Below are positions 1 to 5,705 of a stretch of 8,050 nucleotides of DNA, one piece after another; the first letter of the stretch is position 1, and each line of letters opens with the position of its first letter. The notes beneath the pieces are model-generated. The model ran no database searches. It was given only the letters and a program-made list of their open reading frames with translations, and was not told the origin of the DNA. The translations under genes were made by a program, and so were the position numbers. The stretch comes from a bacterium (lineage in GTDB: Bacteria > Gemmatimonadota > Gemmatimonadetes > Gemmatimonadales > Gemmatimonadaceae): positions 1-8,050 of the forward strand of contig JAJZRK010000144.1 of the NCBI GenBank assembly GCA_021802745.1. Direction: 5' to 3'.

Positions 1-4
1 TTGA

Positions 5-78
<74 letters not shown>

Positions 79-80
79 TG

Positions 81-121
81 AACGCAAACGGTCGGTCCTC
101 AGGGACCGGCCGTTTTGCGTT
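81..121 (+). terminator. hairpin terminator of the initiator tRNA
   Basis: A near-perfect 18-bp stem (81-98 with 103-121, one bulged T and one G-T pair) closes a TCAG loop directly after the tRNA. The 3' arm contains a TTTT run at 113-116. Being almost symmetric, it may also stop transcription arriving on the minus strand from the gene ending at 169. Confidence 0.75.
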
Positions 122-126
122 GGCGC

Positions 127-151
127 CGGCCCGTCGTCTCGACGCGGGCCG
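127..151 (-). terminator. possible terminator of the minus-strand membrane-protein operon
   Basis: A GC-rich hairpin has 7-bp arms CGGCCCG and CGGGCCG and an 11-nt loop. It starts 18 nt beyond the stop codon of the minus-strand gene ending at 169. There is no T-run, so this is a structural guess only. Confidence 0.35.
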
Positions 152-168
152 ATCGCTCGAGCGCCGAA

Positions 169-819
169 CTACCGTCCCGGCGCCGACGCAATGAGCGCCA
201 CAAACCGGCGGCCGCTCACGACGAACGGCATGCCCGCCGGCGCCCGTAGCGCCATGGCTTCGGCCAGCCGAGGGTCGTCGCCCAGCACGCTGATGCCGAT
301 GACGCGCGCGCCGCTCGTAGTGTCAGCCGCGTACTCCCAGCTCAACCGGTAGCGAGCCCGTGCGAAGGAGACACTGCCCGGAAGAAAGGGGAGCATGCCG
401 GCCGGCGCGACGCCGGGTCGCCCCGGTGCTGGCCACTGGCGATCGGCAGCCTGGTAGTACATCAGGGCCGCGGTCCGCGCCTGTTCAACGTCGCTGAGCG
501 CCGCCGCCGCGTCGCTCCAGCGCCGCCACCCATCCGGTCGCGGGGCGATCAGGCGCAGGGCGATAAGGGCGATGCCGATCCAGGTGGCCCATCGAATGCG
601 AGTCGCGTGCAGTTCGAACCAGGAGACGTCGGCCGGCGCCGCCGAGCGGGATTCGGCGCCCCGGGGACGACGGCGACCGCCCGCGCCAAGTTCAGCCGTG
701 CGCTCGCCGGTGCGCGGCTCGCCGGGGCGCCGTTCGCCGGGGCGCCGTTCGCCGGTGCGCGGCTCGCCCGGGCGCCGCTCACCCGTGCGCGGCTCGCGAA
801 TCGGCCCCGAGCCCGTCAT
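169..819 (-). CDS. single-pass membrane protein with repeat N-terminus and pilin-like ectodomain
   Basis: The protein has 216 residues and I do not recognise it as a named gene. The start ATG at 819 overlaps the upstream gene's TGA as ATGA, which fixes the start and implies translational coupling. The longer in-frame extension upstream is an Arg/Gly/Ala-rich shadow of the neighbouring gene. Residues 11-40 are six pentapeptide repeats (RTGER / RPGEP / RPGER type), very charged and probably disordered. A hydrophobic segment at about 77-92 (WATWIGIALIALRLIA) is the only membrane span. The following part (about 108-216) has a helix continuing from the membrane, 'DVEQARTAALMYYQAADRQWP', then beta-rich sequence. 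This resembles the amphipathic helix plus N-G-x-W-P type segment of type IV pilins and type II pseudopilins. However, the span is internal, with no prepilin peptidase leader at the N-terminus. Function is unknown; the pilin-like fold is an inference. Confidence 0.8.
   Translation of the reverse strand: MTGSGPIREPRTGERRPGEPRTGERRPGERRPGEPRTGERTAELGAGGRRRPRGAESRSAAPADVSWFELHATRIRWATWIGIALIALRLIAPRPDGWRRWSDAAAALSDVEQARTAALMYYQAADRQWPAPGRPGVAPAGMLPFLPGSVSFARARYRLSWEYAADTTSGARVIGISVLGDDPRLAEAMALRAPAGMPFVVSGRRFVALIASAPGR
700..789 (-). repeat. six 15-bp tandem units coding for (R-P/T-G-E-R/P) pentapeptides
   Basis: The coding strand repeats a 15-bp unit six times in frame, giving RTGER, RPGEP, RTGER, RPGER, RPGEP, RTGER (residues 11-40 of the host protein). 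The plus-strand copies alternate between blocks starting CGGCTCGCC and CCGTTCGCC and are nearly identical. Change in copy number would leave the frame intact, so only the length of the charged N-terminal tail would vary. Confidence 0.85.
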
Positions 820-1349
820 CGGCCGCGCCCGGTGACGGCGAGCAGGTCGTCGAGCGGCTGCGTGCTGTCGTACGTCACGGAGGAGGGGCCATCGGAGGCG
901 GCCAGCGTGAAGCGCGCCTCGTCCACCACCACGTACGTGACGCCCCGTGCGTCGCCTCCCGCCTCGGCGAGCGATGCGGGGAGCCGACCTTCCGCGTCGC
1001 GGTAGGCCGTCACCCGGGCCGCCTCCATGGCGAGCACGAGCCGCAGCCCCACTTCTCGCTGCTCGGACGTGCGGCGATCGCGCGCCGTCTGCGGCAGCCA
1101 CTCGGGCGGCGCGACAAAGAGCCAGACGGCGATGCTTACCGCGAGCGCGGCATTGACGGCGCGCAGCAGTGGGCCGCGGTCCACCGGCGGCTTGGCCAGC
1201 GCGGCCTCTGCTTCGCGGGCCTGTTCGGTGGTGATGGATTGCGCGATCTCGTACGCCTTCTGCAGGGCCTGCTTGCGCAGGTCCGCTTCATCCGGCGGCA
1301 CGTAATTTTCGTCCGGAAATGGGCGCTTGAAAAGATCGTCGGGACTCAT
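816..1349 (-). CDS. single-pass membrane protein with pilin-like ectodomain
   Basis: The protein has 177 residues and is not a recognised named gene. I start it at ATG 1349; a TTG one codon upstream is also possible and no clear Shine-Dalgarno distinguishes them. Residues 1-60 are hydrophilic and helix-prone, including 'KAYEIAQSITTEQAREAEAAL'. A single membrane span follows at about 63-82 (AVNAALAVSIAVWLFV). The outer part begins with a helix 'GLRLVLAMEAARVTAYRDAEGRLPASL' and then beta-like strands ending near 160. This order (helix with alternating Ala/Glu/Arg, then G-x-LP, then strands) resembles pilin-type proteins. The downstream gene has the same plan and overlaps by 4 bp, so the two are probably paralogous in architecture and act together, perhaps as a heterodimer. 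It is transcribed divergently from the tRNA-Met gene at 1481. Confidence 0.82.
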   Translation of the reverse strand: MSPDDLFKRPFPDENYVPPDEADLRKQALQKAYEIAQSITTEQAREAEAALAKPPVDRGPLLRAVNAALAVSIAVWLFVAPPEWLPQTARDRRTSEQREVGLRLVLAMEAARVTAYRDAEGRLPASLAEAGGDARGVTYVVVDEARFTLAASDGPSSVTYDSTQPLDDLLAVTGRGR

Positions 1350-1397
1350 CAATAGAGGACGACTGTCCGATGCACTCGGTTGCGGGAAGCGGGGCGA

Positions 1398-1448
1398 TGA
1401 CTCAGATACCCTGCGCGCGAAACGCGCGCAACCCGGGGGTTTGAGTCA
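1398..1448. repeat. nested inverted repeats between divergent genes
   Basis: The outer arms TGACTCA (1398-1404) and TGAGTCA (1442-1448) are exact reverse complements. They enclose a perfect 8-bp hairpin, TGCGCGCG (1412-1419) against CGCGCGCA (1423-1430), with an AAA loop. The right outer arm overlaps the -35 element of the tRNA promoter. It could be a regulator site, or a folded leader or terminator element for either direction. Confidence 0.6.
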
Positions 1449-1468
1449 GTGCCGCGCCCCCGTATATT
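1441..1468 (+). promoter_or_regulatory. sigma70-type promoter of tRNA-Met
   Basis: The -35 element is TTGAGT (1441-1446) and the -10 element is TATATT (1463-1468), separated by 16 bp. The mature tRNA starts 12 nt after the -10, giving a very short leader as expected for tRNA genes. The -10 stands out from its GC-rich surroundings. Confidence 0.7.
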
Positions 1469-1480
1469 ACAAGGCTTCAT

Positions 1481-1554
1481 GGCTGGGTAGCTCAGCTGGT
1501 GAGAGCGCACGACTCATAATCGTGAGGTCGAGGGTTCGATCCCCTCCCCAGCTA
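1481..1554 (+). tRNA. tRNA-Met (CAT), probably elongator
   Basis: A full cloverleaf is present: acceptor 1481-1487 with 1547-1553 (ending in a G-U pair), D-stem GCTC/GAGC, anticodon stem CACGA/TCGTG, anticodon CAT at 1515-1517, T-stem GAGGG/CCCTC, and discriminator A1554. CCA is not encoded. CAT can be elongator Met or the lysidine-modified Ile2. The run from GAGCGCACG through GTGAGGTC to a GCTA 3' end looks like bacterial elongator Met, so I prefer that. Its 3' 55 nt are duplicated at 6949-7003, marking this gene as the likely insertion target of the island to its right. Confidence 0.93.
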
Positions 1555-1632
1555 TTCGAAAAGTCGACCCCGCTGGCGTTCCGCGCCAGCGGGGTCGCAT
1601 GTTCCGGGACCCCGAGTGACCGCGCCGCCGGC
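1500..1632 (+). repeat. left direct repeat (attL-like): tRNA 3' part plus terminator
   Basis: This 133-bp block is repeated at 6949-7081, a constant offset of 5449. Positions 1500-1560 are identical in both copies. Only four differences follow: AA/TT at 1561-1562, C/T at 1582 and C/T at 1605. The repeat starts in the D-loop of the tRNA, includes the whole anticodon and T arms, the terminator hairpin and 35 bp beyond. Similarity ends abruptly at 1633. Confidence 0.93.
1565..1597 (+). terminator. hairpin terminator of tRNA-Met, left copy
   Basis: A perfect 14-bp GC-rich stem (1565-1578 with 1584-1597) has loop TTCCG and begins 10 nt after the tRNA. There is no T-run, as often seen in high-GC genomes. 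The same hairpin recurs at 7014-7046 with a changed loop base. Confidence 0.7.
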
Positions 1633-1988
1633 ATGTGCTGTAGCGCTGCACCAGGCGCTACCATGGCGTGAAGCCCGTTGCCACGTCCACTCCACCACGC
1701 GACCTCAGCGGTGAGAGCCCCCGTGTACTCGCGACGTCCACCCGAACGAACACAGGTGAAATCGCCGACGAACAGCGGGACAATGTGGCTGGCGAGTTTC
1801 AGCCGTCCTGCGGCGTCAAGATGCCCGTCCATCTTCCACACAAGGCCGACGGATCCCCATCGACCATCCTCGCGATCAAGCGACTGCTCGGCGACCGCGC
1901 CTGCTTGCAGAGCGGCGACCAGCAGGTTCGACTGCGCCAGCAGCATCGAGGGCAGTCCGAAGAGCAGAACGGCGAAGAGTCGAGTCAA
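1633..1988 (-). pseudogene. exported, possibly outer-membrane protein, N-terminal fragment cut at the island edge
   Basis: From a TTG start at 1988 the frame reads MTRLFAVLLFGLPSMLLAQSN, a good signal peptide with cleavage near 'LLAQ'. About 100 residues follow, including 'GSVGLVWKMDGHLDAAGRL' and 'EYTGALTAEVAWW', which alternate like beta strands. At 1632 the frame enters the direct repeat and then runs antisense through the tRNA to a stop at 1467, so the natural C-terminus appears lost. No strong Shine-Dalgarno is seen; GGATCGAA precedes the start. The truncation coincides with the repeat boundary, suggesting loss during insertion or deletion. Family unknown; outer-membrane character is inferred from the signal peptide and strand pattern only. 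Confidence 0.42.
1640..1661. repeat. inverted repeat just inside the left island boundary
   Basis: GTAGCGC (1640-1646) and GCGCTAC (1655-1661) form exact 7-bp arms around an 8-nt spacer, starting 8 nt inside the end of the left direct repeat. The position suits an arm-type binding site of a recombinase, but no counterpart was found near the right boundary, so the role is unknown. Confidence 0.5.
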
Positions 1989-2452
1989 TTCGATCCGATT
2001 CGCCGCGTGAACAGTCTGGCGACTGGTGTTGTGCTGCGGCGCTTCAAAGTTGCGGCCGCGGGCGGGCACGCTAGCCAGCGTCGTGCACTCGGGCCAGCTG
2101 CCCGGGGCCGATCTCCCTGGCTGCGCAGTCAGCACCAACGTTTGTCGTTGCGCTGCTCCGATTGGCGCGCTGGGTCGGCGCGATTAGTGGATAGCTCCAT
2201 CAGCAGTCTCGAATTCGCAGCAAACTCGGATTGCCAATTGCGTGATGCGCGAAGCGGCGCATTCCCATGGAGTCCTAGCAGGCGCGCCGAGCGACGGTGA
2301 CATACGTCTCCACACCTGCGCGGGCGGGTACAGGAACGCGGAGAGCGGATACGCCCCGACCAGGACGGCCGGACAGCGCCCCGTGACGGACGCCGCCCGG
2401 CCGTCGCCAGTGCCCCCCAGGCGGGCACACCCCCACCTGCAAGCCGTTCGCG
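1989..2452. other. 464-bp region without a convincing gene
   Basis: Open frames here are Arg/Ser-rich on both strands and lack ribosome sites, so I regard them as chance. A small hairpin CAACG-TTTGT-CGTTG lies at 2136-2150. A possible terminator of the upstream operon is listed separately. The stretch may be the remains of lost genes between the secretin-N gene and the truncated exported-protein gene. Confidence 0.5.
2410..2428 (-). terminator. possible terminator of the sigma operon
   Basis: GTGCCC (2410-2415) pairs with GGGCAC (2423-2428) around a 7-nt loop, 24 nt beyond the stop of the last operon gene on the minus strand. The stem is short and there is no T-run. Confidence 0.35.
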
Positions 2453-3196
2453 CTACCGGTTCCCGATGACGTCCGGACGCACGGTGAGGATGACCGGCCG
2501 GCCTTGCCGAGGCGCCTGCAGAAGCACGGCGGTACCTGTCGTGTCTCCGGCCTTCCGCTCGTAGAAGCGGGGCGATGCGGACCCGAGCACCACCATCTGC
2601 CCGACTGGCACCGTGAGCTGCGTTGCGAACAGCGACTGGCTTCCCATCACCATTGGCTGATTCATCGATACGCTCAGTCGGATCGACCCATTCGGCAGTT
2701 CCGCGCTGATCACTGCGCCGCGAACCGAGTACGATGCGCCCTCGGCGCCCAGGCTGACATCGAATCCTTGGGCTTCTTCCGTCTTCGCGATCCCTTCTGC
2801 GATCAGCCGATATCCGGTGTAGCGGAACAGCTCGTGCAGGGAGGCATCCACCTCCGCGATACGCGGATCCTTCTTGGTGTCCTCTGTCGCCTCGATGATC
2901 TGGAAGCGGAGGAGCACGCCTCGGGGTGCACGATCAAAGATGGTCAGCAAGCTGTCCACGGTCTTCAGCTCGCGGGCCGTGCCCCGGACCGTGATGGCGC
3001 GCACCGCGTTTCCAGTCTCGAAGGCCCCGGCGGCGGGGGACTGGAGGTAGGGCGCGAGCAGCTTCGCCGCGTCCTTCACCTCCAGCCGCTGAAGGGCGAA
3101 CGTGCGGACAGGAATCGGTTCCCGCGCGTCCTGGGCGGTCGCCGGACCCGTCGCCATCAACAGGACTGCGCCGATGCGCAGAAGGGAGCGGATCAT
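2453..3196 (-). CDS. exported secretin-N-domain-like protein
   Basis: The protein has 247 residues. Start ATG at 3196 is preceded by GAGGA with 7-nt spacing. Residues 1-21 are a signal peptide (MIRSLLRIGAVLLMATGPATA, then QDA). Residues about 27-92 ('VRTFALQRLEVKDAAKLLAPYL' and a later 'AITVRGTARELKTVDSLLTIFD') have the pattern of secretin N-type (N1-like) modules: F-x-L-x-x-L/V, a helix, a beta hairpin read as 'A-x-x-V-R-G', and a helix ending in D. Residues 93-247 are beta-rich, beginning 'GVLLRFQIIEAT', which recalls the entry into a secretin core, but are much too short to make an outer-membrane secretin channel. It probably stays in the periplasm. It follows the anti-sigma gene by 22 nt as third gene of the operon and may touch the anti-sigma ectodomain, much as the STN signalling domain of FecA touches FecR. 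That partner role is inference. Confidence 0.82.
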   Translation of the reverse strand: MIRSLLRIGAVLLMATGPATAQDAREPIPVRTFALQRLEVKDAAKLLAPYLQSPAAGAFETGNAVRAITVRGTARELKTVDSLLTIFDRAPRGVLLRFQIIEATEDTKKDPRIAEVDASLHELFRYTGYRLIAEGIAKTEEAQGFDVSLGAEGASYSVRGAVISAELPNGSIRLSVSMNQPMVMGSQSLFATQLTVPVGQMVVLGSASPRFYERKAGDTTGTAVLLQAPRQGRPVILTVRPDVIGNR

Positions 3197-3218
3197 GATG
3201 TGGTCCTCGAAGAAGGGG

Positions 3219-3872
3219 TTAGTAGAACCAGACTACCGTGATGTTCTCGTTGCTCGGACGCAGTACCACGGCGCGTCCACCCGCAGTGGCCACCGCGACC
3301 GTCGCCGGTACGTCGATGAGCGCCACCGGGTCGACCACGACAGGGACCGGTGGTGATGATTGTGCCAGCAGCCTCCCACCTGTCTCGAGTCGCGTCGGCG
3401 GCGGGAAGGGGGTTGCCGCGATGCGCTCCGCGCGAAGTCCAGTCTGGGCGATGGCCACACGCGCCAGCGCACGCGTGTTGGCCGCCGGCGCTCCCGTCGT
3501 GCCGGCCGCTGACGGGGCGACGCCTGTCGCAGAATCCGGGCGGCTGGCCGGTACCGTCGAGGTGCTGGCCATGGTACGTGTGCGCACGGTCTGCGTGAGC
3601 ACCACGAATGCGAGCAGCACTGTGGCCGCGAGGGGGACCGGCCGGCGGAGCCACCGGGCCACTCGCCCGATCCGAGGTGCGGTCGCGCGACGAAGCACCG
3701 GGTGCCGCGCGCTGACGGCGGCGAGACGCGACGTGTCTCCGCGCAGTCCGGCGAGCACCGCCTGACACCGCGCGCAGCCCGCGACGTGGAGTCCCAGAGG
3801 CGATGCCTCGCCGGCGGCCACGACCTCCAAGTCGGCGTCAAGTAGCGCACGAAGCGCGTCGTTACAGGTCAC
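3219..3872 (-). CDS. transmembrane anti-sigma factor with zinc-binding motif
   Basis: The protein has 217 residues. GTG start at 3872 follows GGAGGA by 8 nt and overlaps the end of the sigma gene by 11 bp, so the two are translationally coupled. The cytoplasmic N-terminus holds C3, H29, C33 and C36, i.e. the H-x3-C-x2-C signature of ZAS-type anti-sigma domains that clamp ECF sigma factors. A membrane span lies at about 79-95 (PLAATVLLAFVVLTQTV). Outside it are a Pro/Ala/Ser/Thr-rich linker (about 102-135) and a C-terminal region of about 80 residues ending 'NITVVWFY', likely beta-rich. The expected role is to hold the adjacent sigma factor at the inner membrane until an envelope signal frees it. 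The secretin-N protein encoded next is a candidate sensor or ligand. No protease-site motif can be claimed from sequence. Confidence 0.9.
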   Translation of the reverse strand: MTCNDALRALLDADLEVVAAGEASPLGLHVAGCARCQAVLAGLRGDTSRLAAVSARHPVLRRATAPRIGRVARWLRRPVPLAATVLLAFVVLTQTVRTRTMASTSTVPASRPDSATGVAPSAAGTTGAPAANTRALARVAIAQTGLRAERIAATPFPPPTRLETGGRLLAQSSPPVPVVVDPVALIDVPATVAVATAGGRAVVLRPSNENITVVWFY

Positions 3873-4467
3873 GTCCGTAGTCCTCCAGCAAATGTGGGTG
3901 CTGCTCCAGCATCTTCAGGCGCATCGTGCGCCGTGCCTGCATCAGCAGCACGCGCGCGGTGGAGGCGGCGATACCGAGTCGGACGGCAGCATCAACGGCG
4001 GCCAGCCCTTGGAGATCGACCAGCTCGAAGATCTGTTGCTGTCGCGGTGTCAGCGTGTCGAGGAAGGCCCTGACGATCGGCTCCAGTGAGGATGGCTGCG
4101 GATCCCCCTCAGACACGCTCTGACCGATCCCCTCCTCGTGGTCCGCTGCCTCCAGGAGCAGTTGGCGGCGCCGCTCGCGACGTCGGCGGTCCAGCACGAC
4201 ATTCCGCGTCACCCTGAAGAGCCAACTTCGGAAGCGCTCCCGCACCGCGACCCCACCGATGCTTCGCTGGAGCTGGAGCAGCACGAGTTGCGCCACGTCC
4301 TCCGCTTCATCCGCATCACCGGTCGCTGCGCGCGCCCACCGGAGGACGGTGCCGCGCACTGCGACTGCCAACCGCTCAAACGCGCCCACGTCGTCGCCCG
4401 CGCGGTCCGCCAGCACCACCAACTGGTCGTCCACGGGGTCCTCGGCGTCGGGGGGGGGGGTGCGCAC
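3862..4467 (-). CDS. ECF (RpoE-like) RNA polymerase sigma factor
   Basis: The protein has 201 residues from a GTG at 4467, the normal length for the family. Region 2 spans about 29-100, including 'DADEAEDVAQLVLLQLQRSI' (regions 2.1-2.2) and 'FRSWLFRVTRNVVLDRRRR' (regions 2.3-2.4, promoter -10 contact). A variable linker with an acidic patch (105-128) follows. Region 4 is at about 131-187: 'FLDTLTPRQQQIFELVDLQGL' and a helix-turn-helix 'AAVRLGIAASTARVLLMQARR' for -35 contact. The first gene of a three-gene operon, it overlaps the anti-sigma gene. The start is uncertain: codons 3-6 are a run of 11 C, and no Shine-Dalgarno precedes GTG 4467. A second in-frame GTG at 4434 lies after the run, preceded by GAGGA at 4-nt spacing, and would keep all of region 2. 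Confidence 0.93.
   Translation of the reverse strand: MRTPPPDAEDPVDDQLVVLADRAGDDVGAFERLAVAVRGTVLRWARAATGDADEAEDVAQLVLLQLQRSIGGVAVRERFRSWLFRVTRNVVLDRRRRERRRQLLLEAADHEEGIGQSVSEGDPQPSSLEPIVRAFLDTLTPRQQQIFELVDLQGLAAVDAAVRLGIAASTARVLLMQARRTMRLKMLEQHPHLLEDYGRDL
4450..4460 (-). repeat. homopolymer of 11 C at the start of the sigma gene
   Basis: Eleven G on the plus strand (C on the coding strand) cover part of the Thr3 codon and three Pro codons of the ECF sigma factor. A run this long just after a start codon is prone to slippage; one base gained or lost would shift the frame of anything started at GTG 4467 but not from GTG 4434. It is also a typical site of sequencing error. Confidence 0.9.
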
Positions 4468-4757
4468 GGAGAGTAGACGTTACGAGTGGGGCGAACGCTT
4501 ATGCACGCGTTGATGCGCGGCGCCGTCAGGCAGCCCGCCGCTGCGGTCGCGGCGCGGCGAGTAGACGGGCGGATTACGCGGCATGGGCGATTTCAGCGAA
4601 TTCGCATGCCACATCTCGCTGCAGGCGGTGGCGCTGTCACCCCCGGCCCCACGGCCGTCCCTCAAGGCTACACCTGCGGCTGCAACCGCGGCTGCACCTG
4701 CGGGCGCGGGCCCTTCCCGACACGGCGCCGGAGGACGGCGAGGACGTCCGAGGCGCG
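4468..4757. other. 290-bp region between abiEii and the sigma gene; likely sigma-operon promoter
   Basis: The region holds a 9-bp direct repeat GAGTAGACG at 4471-4479 and 4559-4567. On the minus strand it reads CGTCTACTC; CGTCTA resembles -10 elements of ECF promoters, but I see no matching -35 at 16-17 bp, so autoregulation is only suggested. A degenerate 12-bp tandem repeat (CCTGCGGCTGCA type, about 3 units) lies at 4673-4708. GGACG/CGTCC (4733-4737 with 4745-4749) is a weak hairpin after the abiEii stop. A plus-strand 77-codon frame from ATG 4583 has an Ala/Pro-rich stretch but runs antisense into abiEii and lacks a ribosome site; I do not call it. Confidence 0.5.
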
Positions 4758-5705
4758 CTACCAAAGGGTGGTGTCCTTCAAGGCACTGTCGGGCAGCGTT
4801 TGGATGGCCGCGATGACCGCACGGCGATCCTTGTGTTGTGCGGCGGCCCACGCCTGTTCCTCCGGGGTCAGGTCGCGCAACCCCTGGTACAACCGCTGCA
4901 GATCCGCCTCGAGTTCGGCGAGTCGCGGGGCAGGGTGTGCGAGCAACCCGATGGATTCGTCATCCCATGTGGCGCGTGCGGCGAGCCACCGATCGGGATC
5001 GAAGGGCACCGGGCTGATCACTTTCGTCCACCCGGGGTGCAGTCCATGATGGTCCACCCACACCTTGAGCACCGCGAGATGGCGGACAAATGGTCGGGCG
5101 AACGTCGAGTGCGGTGACGTGGTAGCGGCCCACACCAAGTCGGAGGCGTCCCGCGCGGTCGCGAGCCGCGTGAGGCGGGCCACCTTCTCCGCCAGGATTT
5201 CCTCGAGGCGCATGGTCGGCAGCGCGGGCAGCGCAAAGCCGTAGCGCGCGTGCGTCTGGTGTGTGACAACGGGGCGCACGTCGGGTGTGAGCCAGCACGG
5301 GGGACCGACTTCGATCGTGATTGTTTGGCTCGGGTTGCCGAACGGGCTCTGCACCGCCACGTGCCAGCGGGCGCGTTGGTTGGTGGCCTGAAAGGTGAAG
5401 GGTCCCAGCGTGACGTTGCACGCCCCCGCGATCATCTCAGCCACCGTCCCGCGATCGACGTCGCTCGTGCGGACCGCAAAGTCGAGGTCGGTCGAGAATC
5501 GTCCGGCAGCCCCAGCGAAGGTCTTTCGCAAGGCGGTGCCGCCCTTGAAGACGACGTAGTCCTCAAAAATTCCCTGAGCCTGGAGATGTGCGAGAAGAAA
5601 GTCCTGCGCGATATCCAGCACGGCGATGCGCACGTCGAGCGCCGACGCCGGAGGGACATGCCGATGGATATGGCCCATCGTGAGCGTGTGTGCGGTACCG
5701 ATCAT
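4758..5705 (-). CDS. abiEii: AbiEii-type nucleotidyltransferase toxin
   Basis: The protein has 315 residues, usual for the family. AbiEii proteins (formerly DUF1814) are DNA-polymerase-beta-fold nucleotidyltransferase toxins of the AbiE abortive-infection and toxin-antitoxin system; they bind GTP and stop growth, and homologues in mycobacteria modify tRNA ends. The motifs are visible in order: F-K-G-G-T-A-L-R-K at 53-61, R-x-S-x-D-L-D-F at 69-76 (catalytic D73, D75), I-E-V at 131-133, and a C-terminal 'EEILAEKVARLTR' with 'ARDASDL' at 168-190 (K174, D186, D189). All key residues are present, so it should be active. The start ATG at 5705 overlaps the antitoxin stop as ATGA, indicating translational coupling. 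A later ATG (residue 10) cannot be excluded. The C-terminal 60 residues are helix-rich and charged. Confidence 0.93.
   Translation of the reverse strand: MIGTAHTLTMGHIHRHVPPASALDVRIAVLDIAQDFLLAHLQAQGIFEDYVVFKGGTALRKTFAGAAGRFSTDLDFAVRTSDVDRGTVAEMIAGACNVTLGPFTFQATNQRARWHVAVQSPFGNPSQTITIEVGPPCWLTPDVRPVVTHQTHARYGFALPALPTMRLEEILAEKVARLTRLATARDASDLVWAATTSPHSTFARPFVRHLAVLKVWVDHHGLHPGWTKVISPVPFDPDRWLAARATWDDESIGLLAHPAPRLAELEADLQRLYQGLRDLTPEEQAWAAAQHKDRRAVIAAIQTLPDSALKDTTLW

Noticed and set aside
820..1101. N-terminal extension of the 169-819 gene up to 1101.
   Set aside because: It lies in another frame of the upstream gene, is Arg/Gly/Ala-rich without structure, and the ATGA junction at 816-819 gives a natural start.
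1481..1554. tRNA-Ile2 (lysidine-modified CAT) identity.
   Set aside because: Not excluded, but the G1-U72 end with GCTA and the GAGCG...GTGAGGTC body resemble elongator Met more closely.
1467..1632. Reading frame antisense to tRNA-Met and its terminator (encodes '...WGGDRTLDLTIMSRAL...').
   Set aside because: It is the antisense translation of a tRNA, a well-known source of false protein annotations. The same peptide recurs antisense to the tRNA remnant near 6949-7030.
2129..2428. Minus-strand 99-codon frame downstream of the secretin-N gene.
   Set aside because: Arg/Ser-rich, no ribosome site, no recognisable pattern, and it spans a likely terminator.
4673..4708. CRISPR-like or iteron array from the 12-bp repeats.
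   Set aside because: About three degenerate 12-bp units without spacers or replication gene; a simple GC-rich tandem repeat is sufficient.
4583..4816. Plus-strand 77-codon frame starting MGDFSEFACHISL.
   Set aside because: No ribosome site, low-complexity Ala/Pro stretch, and its end lies antisense within abiEii; probably chance in GC-rich DNA.
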